A DNA stretch of 64,000 bases from an uncultured Opitutaceae bacterium (lineage in GTDB: Bacteria > Verrucomicrobiota > Verrucomicrobiia > Opitutales > Opitutaceae): positions 1 through 64,000 of the forward strand of contig CALFNN010000102.1 in the NCBI GenBank assembly GCA_937902925.1, given 5' to 3'. A program made the translations under genes and the position numbers. Of the stretch, positions 27,144 to 36,183 are shown piece by piece (positions within the stretch are counted from its first letter, which is position 1; each line of letters opens with the position of its first letter). Below the pieces are notes generated by a model, which saw only the letters and a list, made by a program, of their open reading frames with translations, had not been told where the DNA came from and searched no databases.

Positions 27144-28094
27144 TTATTTTTGGAGCCACGGCAGCGCTTCGAGATCGACGTTGCCGCCGGTGAGAATGAT
27201 TCCGACACGCCGGCCGGCGACGTCAACCCGGCGTTCCATGATCGCGGCGTAGGGCACGGCGGCCGACGGTTCGATGACGACCTTTACGGCTTCCCAGATG
27301 ATTCGCATCGCGGCGACGATGGCGGCCTCGCTGACAGTGACGATGTCCGCGACATCGCGCTGGATGATTGCGAAGTTCGGCGCGCCAACGTTGGTGCGCA
27401 GCCCGTCGGCGATCGTCTCGGCGCGGGTGAAAGGGATAAGCTTGCCGGCACGAAACGACTGCGCGGCGTCGCCGGCGCCGGCGGGTTCGACGGCCACGAC
27501 CGCGATCGATGGCCGCAGCGCCTTCGCGGCGACAGCCGTGCCGCTCAACAACCCGCCGCCGCCGACCGGGCACAGGATGAGGTCGAGCTCGGGTTGGTCC
27601 TCGATCAACTCCACGACCGCGGTGCCCTGGCCGGCCATCACGCGCTCGTCCTCGAACGGGTGGATCAGGACGGCGCCCGTCTCGGCGATCACGCGGGCGC
27701 AGGTTTTTTCCCGCGCGGCCTGCGTCGGCTCGCAGAACACGATGCGGCCGCCGTAGCCCTCGACCGAGCGGACCTTGGTCTTGGCCGAGTTGGAGGGCAT
27801 GACGATATGGGCGCGGATGCCGCGCAGCTTCGCGGCGCGGGCGAGCGCGGCGGCGTGGTTGCCCGAGGAATGGGTCGCGACGCCATGCGCGGCCTCGGCG
27901 TCGGTGAGCGAGAAGACAGCGTTCGTAGCGCCACGGGCCTTGAAGGCGCCGACCTTCTGAAGATTTTCACACTTGAAGAACAGTTTTCCACCGCTCGCGG
28001 CGTCGAGCCTGGCGTTGGTCAAGACGGGCGTTCGTGTGATGTGCGGGCGGATCCGGGCGTGGGCGGCGCGGATGGCGGCGAGGTCGAGCGGCAT
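27144..28094 (-). CDS. threonine dehydratase / serine racemase-like PLP enzyme
   Basis: A 316-residue fold-type II PLP enzyme. The Schiff-base lysine is in FKARGATNAVF within LQKVGAFKARGA, and the phosphate-binding glycine loop is PVGGGGLLSG. It lacks the C-terminal ACT-like regulatory domains of biosynthetic IlvA, so it matches the catabolic threonine/serine dehydratase or serine racemase group. It begins a three-gene minus-strand run with the acetylesterase and GH28, and is divergent from a VOC protein with a 46-nt gap. Confidence 0.85.
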   Translation of the reverse strand: MPLDLAAIRAAHARIRPHITRTPVLTNARLDAASGGKLFFKCENLQKVGAFKARGATNAVFSLTDAEAAHGVATHSSGNHAAALARAAKLRGIRAHIVMPSNSAKTKVRSVEGYGGRIVFCEPTQAAREKTCARVIAETGAVLIHPFEDERVMAGQGTAVVELIEDQPELDLILCPVGGGGLLSGTAVAAKALRPSIAVVAVEPAGAGDAAQSFRAGKLIPFTRAETIADGLRTNVGAPNFAIIQRDVADIVTVSEAAIVAAMRIIWEAVKVVIEPSAAVPYAAIMERRVDVAGRRVGIILTGGNVDLEALPWLQK

Positions 28095-28140
28095 GGTGCG
28101 GACAGCTTGCGCCGCGGCACGCCGGCATGCAAACTCGCGC

Positions 28141-28521
28141 ATGGTCAAAAAACTTCTCCACACCCGGATGCGCGTGAACGACATCGAGCGCACGGCGAAA
28201 TTCTACGAGCAGGCGCTGGGGCTCAAGGTCGCCCGCCGCAGCGTCTCCCCGCGCGGGGCGCAGATCGTGTTTCTCGCGACGCCGAACAGCGACGAGGAAA
28301 TCGAGATCTGCCAGCTCCCGAACAGCCCGTCCGTGCAGGTGCAGCCCGACCTGATGCACCTGGCGTTCGAGGTGGAGGACCTCGCCGCGTTCACCGCCGG
28401 ACTGGAGAAACGCGGGTTCAAGCTCAGCGACGGTCCGACGCCGACGGGCAGCGGTTCGACGATCGCGTTCATCGACGCGCCCGAGGGCTACGAGGTGGAG
28501 TTGATCCAGCGGGCGAAATGA
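28141..28521 (+). CDS. VOC family protein, lactoylglutathione lyase-like
   Basis: A 126-residue single VOC-domain pair. It starts LLHTRMRVNDIERTAKFYEQALGLKV, the classic glyoxalase I N-terminus with metal-ligand His, and closes with IDAPEGYEVELIQ carrying the distal Glu ligand. The middle LMHLAFEVEDLAAF supplies the second His. Detoxification of methylglyoxal is plausible, but small VOC proteins vary in substrate. It is followed 1 nt later by the DUF6498 gene. Confidence 0.82.
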   Translation: MVKKLLHTRMRVNDIERTAKFYEQALGLKVARRSVSPRGAQIVFLATPNSDEEIEICQLPNSPSVQVQPDLMHLAFEVEDLAAFTAGLEKRGFKLSDGPTPTGSGSTIAFIDAPEGYEVELIQRAK

Positions 28522-28522
28522 C

Positions 28523-29257
28523 GTGAACGCCCCGGCCGCAGCCGCGAAGAATCGCTGGGACGGGGCGTGGCTCGATCTGGTGGCGTTCGCGGGCGGGCTC
28601 GCGCTGGCGTGGTTTGCGGGCTGGCAGACGACCGACCTCGTCTGGAGCCTGTGGCTGTCGAGTTTCGCGGTCGGCTACGCGCTCGTCGTGTGGAACGTGA
28701 GCGCGCCGTTGCGCGACCTGCTCGGCGGGCTGGCGCGCGACTCCGGGGCCGTGGATGTGGGAGTCGGCGCGAAGGCCGGGGCGATCGGTCTTTTCGGCGT
28801 CGGCACGCTCTTCGGCCTCGCGTTTTTCACGGTGCATTTCGGCGGGTTCCATTTCGTGCACTCGGTGTTTCTCAATGTGTTTTTTCCGATCGCGGATGCG
28901 CATGGCTTTCCGGGCTGGTCGACCTATGCCGAGGTCCTGCGGCGCTACTGGATATTCCTGCCGCTGGCGTTTCTCGCGGAACGGGCGGCGTTCAAGCAGG
29001 TGGACGCCTCCGGCCCGCCGGACACCGCGGTGACGCCGGAGGCGATCGCGCGCCGCAAGGCGCAGGCCGCCAACTCCGGCATGATGGCGCCCTACAAGGG
29101 CGTCATCCGGATGCACCTGCTGATCTTCTTCTTTTTCTTCGCGCACGTCGTGCGCCTCGAAAACTTCGCCGTCTACGCCGTGGTCTATGCCGTCTATTTT
29201 TTCCCGTGGCGGGTGCTGCGTGCTCCGGCCGTGGCGAACGTGCCGCGGGTCACGTGA
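28523..29257 (+). CDS. DUF6498-like integral membrane protein
   Basis: A 244-residue protein starting at GTG directly after the VOC gene. About six hydrophobic helices are visible, including WLDLVAFAGGLALAWFAGW, LLIFFFFFAHVV and FAVYAVVYAVYFFPW. The histidine- and phenylalanine-rich helix FFTVHFGGFHFVHSVFLNVFF is characteristic of the DUF6498 family. No function is known. It converges with the OGG gene, with which it overlaps by 8 nt. Confidence 0.65.
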   Translation: MNAPAAAAKNRWDGAWLDLVAFAGGLALAWFAGWQTTDLVWSLWLSSFAVGYALVVWNVSAPLRDLLGGLARDSGAVDVGVGAKAGAIGLFGVGTLFGLAFFTVHFGGFHFVHSVFLNVFFPIADAHGFPGWSTYAEVLRRYWIFLPLAFLAERAAFKQVDASGPPDTAVTPEAIARRKAQAANSGMMAPYKGVIRMHLLIFFFFFAHVVRLENFAVYAVVYAVYFFPWRVLRAPAVANVPRVT

Positions 29258-30167
29258 CCGCCGCGGCCTTCGCCGCGCGGCGCTCGTAGGCGAACAGGTA
29301 TTGCTGCGCGAGACCGGCGAACGGGCCGAAATGCGCGCGGCCGAACCGGGCGACCTGTGCGGGCTTCCACCCGTCGAGCCCGTAGCGGCGCGCCATTGCG
29401 TTGAGGATCCAGGTGTCGACGGGAAACGCCTCGAGCCGGCCGGCGCCGAAGAGCAGCACGCAATCGGCGATCTTTTCGCCGACGCCGGGCAGTGAAATCA
29501 GCCGCTCTTTGGCCGCGAGATAAGGCAGGGCCTCCGCCTCCTCGAGCCAGCCGGGATGCGCCGCGAGAAATTGCGCCGTTTGCGAAATGTGCCGCGCGCG
29601 AAAGCCGAGCAGGCAGGCGCGGAGCTCCGGCTCGGAAATCGCGGCGAGTTCCGGCCACGTGGGGAGGCGGTTGACCGGCGTGGAATCGATCGCCCCGATC
29701 GCGGTGCCATGGCGCGCGGCGAGCAGCGCGAGCATCTGCTTGATTTGCACGATTTGCTTCGTCGCGCTGCAGAGAAAGCCGAGGAGCGTCTCGCCGAAGG
29801 GTTGTTTCAGGACACGGAGCCCCCGAAACTCGGCCAGGCATTTTTCAAGATGGGCGTCGCTCCGCCACGGCAGAGAGTCGATGGCGTTCGGGTGGTCGCG
29901 GCCGGTGCCGAAATATCCAGGCAGACCACCGCCGGCGCGCGCAACGAGCGCTGAGGGTGCGGACCATTCAAGGGTTCCGTCGGGCGCGAGGCGAATGCGG
30001 ACGATGCAGCCGGACCACACCCCCAACCACCCGCCGTCTCCATCGCGATTCCAACGAAACGCCTGGCCGCCATCGAGCAGTTCGGCGAGCACCCCGGCGG
30101 ATAGCGGCCCGACGTCCGCCAGCGGTTGCCAGTCGGACCAACCGGCGCCGCGGGCCGCGCGGTTCAC
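29250..30167 (-). CDS. OGG1-type 8-oxoguanine DNA glycosylase
   Basis: A 305-residue HhH-GPD glycosylase. The N-terminal domain has LLDGGQAFRWNRDGDGGW, typical of OGG. The helix-hairpin-helix is LISLPGVGEKIADCVLLF with the catalytic lysine in EKIADC, and the catalytic aspartate is in FPVDTWI. It removes 8-oxoguanine from DNA in the cytoplasm. GTG at 30167 overlaps the upstream stop (GTGA), so it is coupled to the small exported protein. Bacteria more often use MutM for this lesion. Confidence 0.88.
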   Translation of the reverse strand: MNRAARGAGWSDWQPLADVGPLSAGVLAELLDGGQAFRWNRDGDGGWLGVWSGCIVRIRLAPDGTLEWSAPSALVARAGGGLPGYFGTGRDHPNAIDSLPWRSDAHLEKCLAEFRGLRVLKQPFGETLLGFLCSATKQIVQIKQMLALLAARHGTAIGAIDSTPVNRLPTWPELAAISEPELRACLLGFRARHISQTAQFLAAHPGWLEEAEALPYLAAKERLISLPGVGEKIADCVLLFGAGRLEAFPVDTWILNAMARRYGLDGWKPAQVARFGRAHFGPFAGLAQQYLFAYERRAAKAAAVT

Positions 30168-30634
30168 TTCGAGGGTTTTTCCCACAGAAAGCTTTTTTCC
30201 TCCGCGAGCGTGCGGCCGGCGGTGTCGGTCAACGTCAGCTTCCACGCGACGGGATGCGCCTGTTCGCCGCCGGGCCAGTCGGCGCCGGTCAGGCCGAGCT
30301 GAAACACCGTGGCGCCCGCGTGCGCCTCGGCCAGAAACGTGAATGTCCTGGCCTCGGGCGCATCGGGCCGGATGATGTCGACAGTGAACCGCGCGCCGCC
30401 GAGCGCGGCGGCATCGTTGACGCGAACGAGAAAATAATAGCCGGCGCGGGCGTCGTCGTGGGTGCGGCGGACGATCTGCCGGCCATGATTTTCGCCGCCC
30501 CCGAAATATTCGCTGATCCGGTCGAAGGACTCGGCTGAGTGCCATTGCGGCCAGACGCGGATGAACTCGACGCCGGTGGCGCGGGCGACGACGAACGTCG
30601 AAACGAGAACGGCAAGGGCGAAGGCGGCGCGCAT
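30164..30634 (-). CDS. small exported protein of unknown function
   Basis: A 156-residue protein with a signal peptide (MRAAFALAVLVSTFVVARA) and a beta-rich mature part with VWPQWHSAESFDRISEYF and a repeated strand pattern ending SFLWEKPSK. I do not recognise the family. Its stop overlaps the OGG start, which argues it is expressed. A REP-like hairpin lies about 115 nt upstream. Confidence 0.6.
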   Translation of the reverse strand: MRAAFALAVLVSTFVVARATGVEFIRVWPQWHSAESFDRISEYFGGGENHGRQIVRRTHDDARAGYYFLVRVNDAAALGGARFTVDIIRPDAPEARTFTFLAEAHAGATVFQLGLTGADWPGGEQAHPVAWKLTLTDTAGRTLAEEKSFLWEKPSK

Positions 30635-30747
30635 CGGGGCAAGTTGACCAGGTTCGCGATTCAGCGCAAGGGGCGCGGGGACGGGGGAGGAGGAAGCCGA
30701 TGCGGGATCGGGCGCCGCAACCATTTGCGGATGAAACCAGAAACCCA

Positions 30748-30768
30748 GGGCGGTTCGGAGAGCCGCCC
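30748..30768. repeat. short REP-like hairpin after the peptide-binding protein
   Basis: GGGCGGTTCGGAGAGCCGCCC is an imperfect inverted repeat 14 nt beyond the stop of the minus-strand lipoprotein gene. Read on the minus strand with flanks it is GTAGGGGCGGCTCTCCGAACC, which resembles the 29-nt arms at 48161-48239. The two look like members of one repeat family. Confidence 0.5.
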
Positions 30769-30781
30769 CTACCAAAATCGC

Positions 30782-32416
30782 TCAGGGTTGCAGGTCGACC
30801 AACTGGAAGCGGTGCAGGCCGAGCGGGGCGGGCGCCCAGTTTTTCACGGCCGGATTGATGAGGTAAGTGCGCGCGCGGTAGACGAGCGGGGCGACGGGCG
30901 CGGCGTCGAGGAGCAGCGCCTCCGCCTTCTGCATAAGCTCGAGGCGCGCGGCCGGGTCGGCGGTGTTGGCGGCCTGATCGAGCAGATGGTCGTAGTCGGC
31001 ATTGCCCCAGCCGGTCCAGTTGTTGCCGTTGCCGGTGCGGAAGATGTCGAGGAACGTGACCGGGTCGGCGAAGTCCGCCGTCCAGCCCAGGACGCCGAGC
31101 GTGTGCGTCATCGTCTGCTGGTTTTGCAGCCAGGTCTTCTGCTCGTAGGGTTCGATCGTGACGCGGATCCCGAGTTCGCGCTGCCACATCGCCTGGATCG
31201 CCTCCATCATCTTGGGCTGGTTCTCGTCGTTGAGCACTTGCACGGGAACGACCGGGAAACCCTGGCCGCCGGGAAAACCGGCCGCGGCAAGCAGCCGTCG
31301 CGCCTCGGCGAAATCATCGGGCATGGTCGCCCGCGCCGTGTAGCCGCCGCAGTTCGGCGGCGTGATCGAATGCGCCGCGGGATAGGCGCCGTTGAGGACG
31401 GTGCGCGAAATCGCCTCGCGATCGATCGCGAGCCCGAGCGCGCGGCGCACCCGGGCGTCGGTGAACGGCGGCTTCGTGACGTTGAAGTTCAGGTAGGTGA
31501 TGTTCAGGAGCGGATCGATGCGCAGCGGCGACGGCTTCTCGGCGGCGTAAACGGGGATCTTCGTCTTCGGCACGTCGAACGTGATGTGCAACTGGCCGGC
31601 GCGAAAATCGTGGTCCTCGGTGTCGGGCTTTTCGATCGGGAAAAAAATCACCCGCTCGAGCTTCGTGTGGGCGGCATCCCAATAGTTCGGGTTTTTGCTA
31701 ACAACGACTCGCGCGTTGGGCGTCCACTCCGTGAGCAGGAACGGACCGTTGCTGACCATGTTGCCGGGACGCGTCCACGGATTGCCGCGGTCGTCGACGC
31801 GGCCGAATTTCTCGATGGTGGCGCGATGCACGGGCATCCATGTCTGGTGCGTGGCGAGCGCGGGGAGGTAGGGCACGGGACGCTCGAGCCGGATGCGGAG
31901 CGTGTGGTCGTCGACCACCTCGACGCCGACGGCGGAGAAATCCTTGAGCGTGCCCTTGTTGAAGGCCTCGGCGTTCTTGATCGGCCAGAGCATGTAGGAA
32001 TACGTCGCGCCGAACGCCGGCGTGAGGATGCGCTGGAACGAAAACGCGAAATCGCCGGCCGTGACCGGATCGCCGTTCGACCAGCGCGCGGTCGGCCGCA
32101 GGTGAAACGTGTAGACGAGGCCGTCGGGCGACACGTCCCATTTTTCCGCGACGCCGGGCAGGCCCTGGCTGGTCTTTTCGTCGAGGACGGTGAGGCCCTC
32201 GAACAGCGCGACGAGGACGATCTGGTCGGTGAGCGAGTCGACGACGTCGGGGTCGAGGCTGGCGGGCTCGTTCTGGTTGCCGATGAGCAGCGTGTGCGTG
32301 CGGATGCCCTCCGCGGCGGCGGTTTCGCGCCGGGCGCAGCCGGCCGCGCCGACTGCGAGGCAGGCGAGGACGGCGATCATTGGCAGCCACGACGAAACCG
32401 GGCGGTAGGAACGCAT
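30782..32416 (-). CDS. oligopeptide ABC transporter substrate-binding lipoprotein (SBP_bac_5)
   Basis: A 544-residue protein. The N-terminus ends in the lipobox VGAAGC, giving a lipid-anchored Cys at about residue 27. The OppA/DppA family pattern follows: IGNQNEPASLDPDVVDSL, LAEKW-type GVAEKWDVSPDGLVYTFHL, and RWSNGDPVTAGDFAFSFQRI. It captures oligopeptides in the periplasm for an Opp-type importer, but no permease or ATPase genes are adjacent. It is divergent from the ECF sigma gene (85 nt between starts). Confidence 0.88.
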   Translation of the reverse strand: MRSYRPVSSWLPMIAVLACLAVGAAGCARRETAAAEGIRTHTLLIGNQNEPASLDPDVVDSLTDQIVLVALFEGLTVLDEKTSQGLPGVAEKWDVSPDGLVYTFHLRPTARWSNGDPVTAGDFAFSFQRILTPAFGATYSYMLWPIKNAEAFNKGTLKDFSAVGVEVVDDHTLRIRLERPVPYLPALATHQTWMPVHRATIEKFGRVDDRGNPWTRPGNMVSNGPFLLTEWTPNARVVVSKNPNYWDAAHTKLERVIFFPIEKPDTEDHDFRAGQLHITFDVPKTKIPVYAAEKPSPLRIDPLLNITYLNFNVTKPPFTDARVRRALGLAIDREAISRTVLNGAYPAAHSITPPNCGGYTARATMPDDFAEARRLLAAAGFPGGQGFPVVPVQVLNDENQPKMMEAIQAMWQRELGIRVTIEPYEQKTWLQNQQTMTHTLGVLGWTADFADPVTFLDIFRTGNGNNWTGWGNADYDHLLDQAANTADPAARLELMQKAEALLLDAAPVAPLVYRARTYLINPAVKNWAPAPLGLHRFQLVDLQP

Positions 32417-32501
32417 GTCCCCACGCAAAGCCCGGCTCGCCCCCGAGGCAAAAATCTTTTCTAAGAAAGCACGCGGCGGCGCGTTAAACTGGAGAACCCT
32501 C

Positions 32502-33110
32502 ATGTCCCACGACCTCCCGGCCTCCCGGGTCCAGCCACATGATGACTCCGGTTACCCGCTCCACTCCGCACCCCCGTCCAACGAGGGTGGCCGCCCGGCC
32601 GCCGTGGCGGCGCCACCCGATTTTCTCGAGCGCACCTTCGCCGCGCAGCAGGCGCCGCTCACCCGCTACGCCGCCCGCCTGCTCGGCGATCCCGAGCGCG
32701 CGCGCGACGTCGTGCAGGACACGTTTGTCAAACTCATGGCGCAGCCGGTGGAGGCGGTCAACGGCCACGCGGTGGAATGGCTGTTCACGGTCTGCCGGCA
32801 TCGCGCGCTCGACGTGCTGCGCAAGGAGGGCCGGATGAAACGTTTTGCGGAGGGCGAGGCCGAGCGACTGACCGCCGCCGAGCCGCGACCGGGCCGGGCG
32901 CTGGAGCAGGCCGAGACGCACGCCGCGCTGCTGCGGCTGATCGGCCACCTGCCGCCGAACCAGCAGGAGGTCGTGCGGCTCAAGTTTCAAAATGGATTCA
33001 GCTACAAGGAAATCTCCCGGATCACCGAACTCTCGGTGAGCAACGTGGGCTTTCTGATTCATACCGCCGTCGCGCGCCTGCGCACGGAATTCGCCGCCCA
33101 GCGGCCGTAA
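32502..33110 (+). CDS. ECF-type RNA polymerase sigma factor
   Basis: A 202-residue soluble sigma factor. After an about 45-residue unstructured leader, sigma-2 is ARLLGDPERARDVVQDTFVKLM and sigma-4 is LPPNQQEVVRLKFQNGFSYKEI. It has no membrane extension, unlike the six later in the window. GGAGAACCC precedes the ATG as a ribosome site. It is 12 nt ahead of an anti-sigma/VWA gene, the usual sigma then anti-sigma order, so that protein probably controls it. Confidence 0.9.
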   Translation: MSHDLPASRVQPHDDSGYPLHSAPPSNEGGRPAAVAAPPDFLERTFAAQQAPLTRYAARLLGDPERARDVVQDTFVKLMAQPVEAVNGHAVEWLFTVCRHRALDVLRKEGRMKRFAEGEAERLTAAEPRPGRALEQAETHAALLRLIGHLPPNQQEVVRLKFQNGFSYKEISRITELSVSNVGFLIHTAVARLRTEFAAQRP

Positions 33111-33122
33111 GGAGACAGCACG

Positions 33123-35729
33123 ATGAACGACTCGAAGATTTTGCCCGACGACCCGAAACTCACCGCCTACGCGCTCGGCGAACTCGAGGGCGAGGAACGC
33201 GCCGCCGTGGAGGTGGCGCTGGAGCTCAATCCGGCGCTGCGGGTGACCGTCGACGAGATCCGCGCGATGAGCGCGCAACTCGAGACGGCGCTGGCCGTGG
33301 AGCCGGTCGAGCCGCCGGCGGCGGAACCGGCGGGGGCGTTGCAGCGCGCGGCGATCGTTCCCGGTCGCGACCACAGTAAGCTCGATGGGGGAGACTACTG
33401 GTCGCCGCGGGACCGGTCACCGTGGAAAATCGTCCGGTTGCCGCAGGCTTACTTCGTCATCGCGGGGCTCGCGGCGGCGTGTTTCGCGGTGTTCGTGGCG
33501 CTGCGCACTCCGCCGCCCCGACGCCCCGCGCTGGCGCAGAAAGTTTATACGCAGATCGATCTCACGCCGCCGCTGCCGACAGCGGAGCCACCGGCCGTCG
33601 AAGCGGAACCGTTGGCGAAGGCGGACGCCGCGCCGGTGGTCGCTCCGGCGGTGACGCCGCTGGCTCCCCGCCCCGAGATGCCGGCCAGTCTTCCCGTCGC
33701 GGACGCGAAGCTTTCGCTGCTCGATCAAGTGAAGAAAGAGGCGGGGGAGAAGAGAATCGCGGCGCCGCCGGCGGCGGCCGTGTCGCCCAAGGTCGGCCTC
33801 CTGTCCATGGGAAGCCAGAATACCGGGACGCCGGCGCCTGCGACCGTGACGGGCCGATCGTTTTACACGGGTGAGTTGAAAAGTGTGGCACTGCCCGCCA
33901 CCGGTCTGCCGCCGCCGGCGCCACCGCCACAGGCGAAGGACGATCAGGTGGTGCAACTGTCGGCCTTCTCGGTCGCGAGTTCGAACGATGCGCGCTACAC
34001 GATCGACGGCACGCTCCCGGGCTCGCGCATTCACCCGAGCAACGCGACCGCAACGACGCCCAAGTCGGTCGCGCGGTCCGCGCCACGCCAGGTGGCGATG
34101 GTCGCGGAAAAACTGGACCGCGGCCCCCAGCCCCTGCCCATGCCACCCACGCCCGGCGGGCCCGCAACCATGCCGTGGGCTCCAAGTCCGGCACCGGGCG
34201 CACCTGATGTCATGCCGTGGGTTTCGGGGCCCGCGCCGGCGCCCGCCAACAACGAGAGCTATGCCGACTTCGCCGACAACGCGTTCCTCGGCGCCGCGCA
34301 GAACCCGCTTTCGACCTTCGCGATCGACGTCGACACCGCCGGTTACTCGAACGTCCGGCGTTTCCTCGCGGCCGGCCGGCTTCCGCCGCGCGATGCGGTG
34401 CGGATCGAGGAGCTGGTTAATTATTTTCCCTACCGGTATCCCGCGCCCGTCACGCCGCCGCCCGGTGCGGTCAGCGAGCGCACGGACGGCCCGGTCGCGC
34501 CGTTCGCGGCGTCGCTCGAGGTCGCCGACGCACCCTGGGCGCCGACGCACCGATTGGTGCGCATCGGGCTCAAGGGGCGTGAGGTCGCAGCGGACGCGCG
34601 TCCGGCGGCCAACCTCGTGTTTCTCCTCGATGTGTCGGGCTCGATGAGCCAGCAGAACAAACTACCGCTGGTGAAGGAGTCGATGCGGCTGCTGGTCGGC
34701 AAGCTGCGCCCCGACGATCGCGTCGCGATTGTCACCTACGCGGGCCAGTCGGGCCTCGCGCTGCCCTCGACGCCGGTCGCGAAGTCCCGCGAGATCCTCG
34801 ATGCGCTCGATGCCCTCACGGCCGGCGGCTCGACCAACGGCGGAATGGGCCTCCAACTCGCCTACGACATCGCGAAGGCGAACCTCGTGGCCGGTGGCGT
34901 CAACCGCGTGATCCTCTGCACCGACGGCGATTTCAACGTCGGCGTGACCGGCGAGGGCGAACTCGAGCGGCTCGTCGCGGAGAAGGCGAAGTCGGGCGTG
35001 GCGCTCACCGCGCTCGGATTCGGCATGGGCAATCTCAAGGACCGCACGCTCGAGAAAATCGCCGACCACGGCAACGGGAACTACGGCTACATCGACACGC
35101 GCCGCGAGGCGGAGAAACTGCTCGTCGAGCAGGTGGACGGCACGCTGATGACGATCGCGAAGGACGTGAAAATCCAGGTCGAGTTCAACCCGGCGAAGGT
35201 CGCGAGCTACCGGCTCATCGGCTACGAGAACCGGACGCTGAAAAAGGAGGATTTTAACGACGACCGGGTCGACGGCGGCGAGATCGGTGCGGGCCACACC
35301 GTGACGGCGCTGTATGAGATCGTGCCGGTTGGCGCGGCGGACAATCCCGCCGGAGAGGCGCCGGCGGTCGACGAACTCAAATATGGGAAGGCGAACGGAC
35401 CGGCCCGGGGCGACAATCCGCCGTCGGGCGAACTGCTCACGGTCAAGCTGCGCTACAAGGAACCGGCCGGCGATGTGAGCCGGAAGCTCGATTTCCCGCT
35501 CACCGACGCGGGTGGGCGGTTCGAAAACGCGAGCGCCGATTTCAAGTTCGCGGCGGCGGTGGCGGCGTTCGGGATGATCTTGCGCGAGTCGCCACACAAG
35601 GGCACTGCGACCATGGGCGACGTGCTCGCGTGGGCGGCGGCCGGCGCGGCGCGCGCGGGGAGCGACGCGGGAGGCTACCGTGGCGAGTTCATCGATCTCG
35701 CGCGCAAGGCGCAGGCGCTGCTGCGCTGA
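33123..35729 (+). CDS. anti-sigma-like N-terminus fused to a YfbK-type VWA protein
   Basis: An 868-residue protein. Residues 1-70 (KLTAYALGELEGEERAAVE) match the start of anti-sigma factors partnered with ECF genes. A transmembrane helix follows at about 107-128 (FVIAGLAAACFAVFVALR), so the rest is periplasmic. A Pro-rich linker contains VVQLSAFSVASSNDARYT near residue 275, resembling receptor N-termini. A VWF_A N-domain (PLSTFAIDVDTAGYSNVRRFL), a VWA domain with MIDAS D503-V-S-G-S-M, and a C-terminal DUF3520-like region complete it. Sequestration of the adjacent sigma factor with VWA-based sensing is inferred. Confidence 0.85.
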   Translation: MNDSKILPDDPKLTAYALGELEGEERAAVEVALELNPALRVTVDEIRAMSAQLETALAVEPVEPPAAEPAGALQRAAIVPGRDHSKLDGGDYWSPRDRSPWKIVRLPQAYFVIAGLAAACFAVFVALRTPPPRRPALAQKVYTQIDLTPPLPTAEPPAVEAEPLAKADAAPVVAPAVTPLAPRPEMPASLPVADAKLSLLDQVKKEAGEKRIAAPPAAAVSPKVGLLSMGSQNTGTPAPATVTGRSFYTGELKSVALPATGLPPPAPPPQAKDDQVVQLSAFSVASSNDARYTIDGTLPGSRIHPSNATATTPKSVARSAPRQVAMVAEKLDRGPQPLPMPPTPGGPATMPWAPSPAPGAPDVMPWVSGPAPAPANNESYADFADNAFLGAAQNPLSTFAIDVDTAGYSNVRRFLAAGRLPPRDAVRIEELVNYFPYRYPAPVTPPPGAVSERTDGPVAPFAASLEVADAPWAPTHRLVRIGLKGREVAADARPAANLVFLLDVSGSMSQQNKLPLVKESMRLLVGKLRPDDRVAIVTYAGQSGLALPSTPVAKSREILDALDALTAGGSTNGGMGLQLAYDIAKANLVAGGVNRVILCTDGDFNVGVTGEGELERLVAEKAKSGVALTALGFGMGNLKDRTLEKIADHGNGNYGYIDTRREAEKLLVEQVDGTLMTIAKDVKIQVEFNPAKVASYRLIGYENRTLKKEDFNDDRVDGGEIGAGHTVTALYEIVPVGAADNPAGEAPAVDELKYGKANGPARGDNPPSGELLTVKLRYKEPAGDVSRKLDFPLTDAGGRFENASADFKFAAAVAAFGMILRESPHKGTATMGDVLAWAAAGAARAGSDAGGYRGEFIDLARKAQALLR

Positions 35730-35797
35730 GCGGAGAAGCACCCGCGCGAGGACGGTGAGTTTCGGACCGCGGGCACGATGCCCGTGCCACTTGCAGC

Positions 35798-35861
35798 AAA
35801 AAGCCCGTCTCCCGGTTGGGAAACGAGCTTGTCGGTTTGCGCCGCGGACCCGAGACGGGCC
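35798..35861 (-). terminator. rho-independent terminator of the small Cys/Asp-rich protein gene
   Basis: On the minus strand GCCCGTCTC (35860-35852) pairs with GAGACGGGC (35811-35803), followed by TTTTT (35802-35798). It starts directly at the TAA stop of the 35862-36089 gene. It also lies downstream of the VWA gene on the other strand and could act in both directions. A separate palindrome (GGGCACGATGCCC) lies at about 35770. Confidence 0.65.
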
Positions 35862-36089
35862 TTATTTCTTGGCGACAGTCTTGGCTGGGTCGGACTTCTT
35901 GGCGTTCGCGTTGGCGTCGGGCGCTTTCGCGTCCTTCGTGTCGACCGCCTTGGGTTCATCGCAGCAGCTGTCGTCGTCGCACTTGGCGTCGGATTTGGGT
36001 TTTTCGGCGGGCGCCTTGGTATCGGCGGCGAAAGTGATCGGTCCGGTGGCGAGCGTCGCGAGGGCGAGGATGAGAACGAATTTTTTCAC
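35862..36089 (-). CDS. small exported Lys/Asp/Cys-rich protein
   Basis: A 75-residue protein starting at GTG, with AAGG about 8 nt upstream. The signal peptide reads KKFVLILALATLATGPITFAA. The mature peptide is Lys/Ala/Asp-rich with one cluster CDDDSCCDEP, a plausible metal-binding or redox site. No homologous family is recognised. It is monocistronic, with its own terminator. Confidence 0.55.
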   Translation of the reverse strand: MKKFVLILALATLATGPITFAADTKAPAEKPKSDAKCDDDSCCDEPKAVDTKDAKAPDANANAKKSDPAKTVAKK

Positions 36090-36183
36090 GGGGAACCTTC
36101 CGCAATGAATGCCGGAAAGGGCCGGCGCGCAAGAAGAGAGTGGCGCCCCGCCCGCCTCCAATGCAACCGGACGCCGGCCCGGC

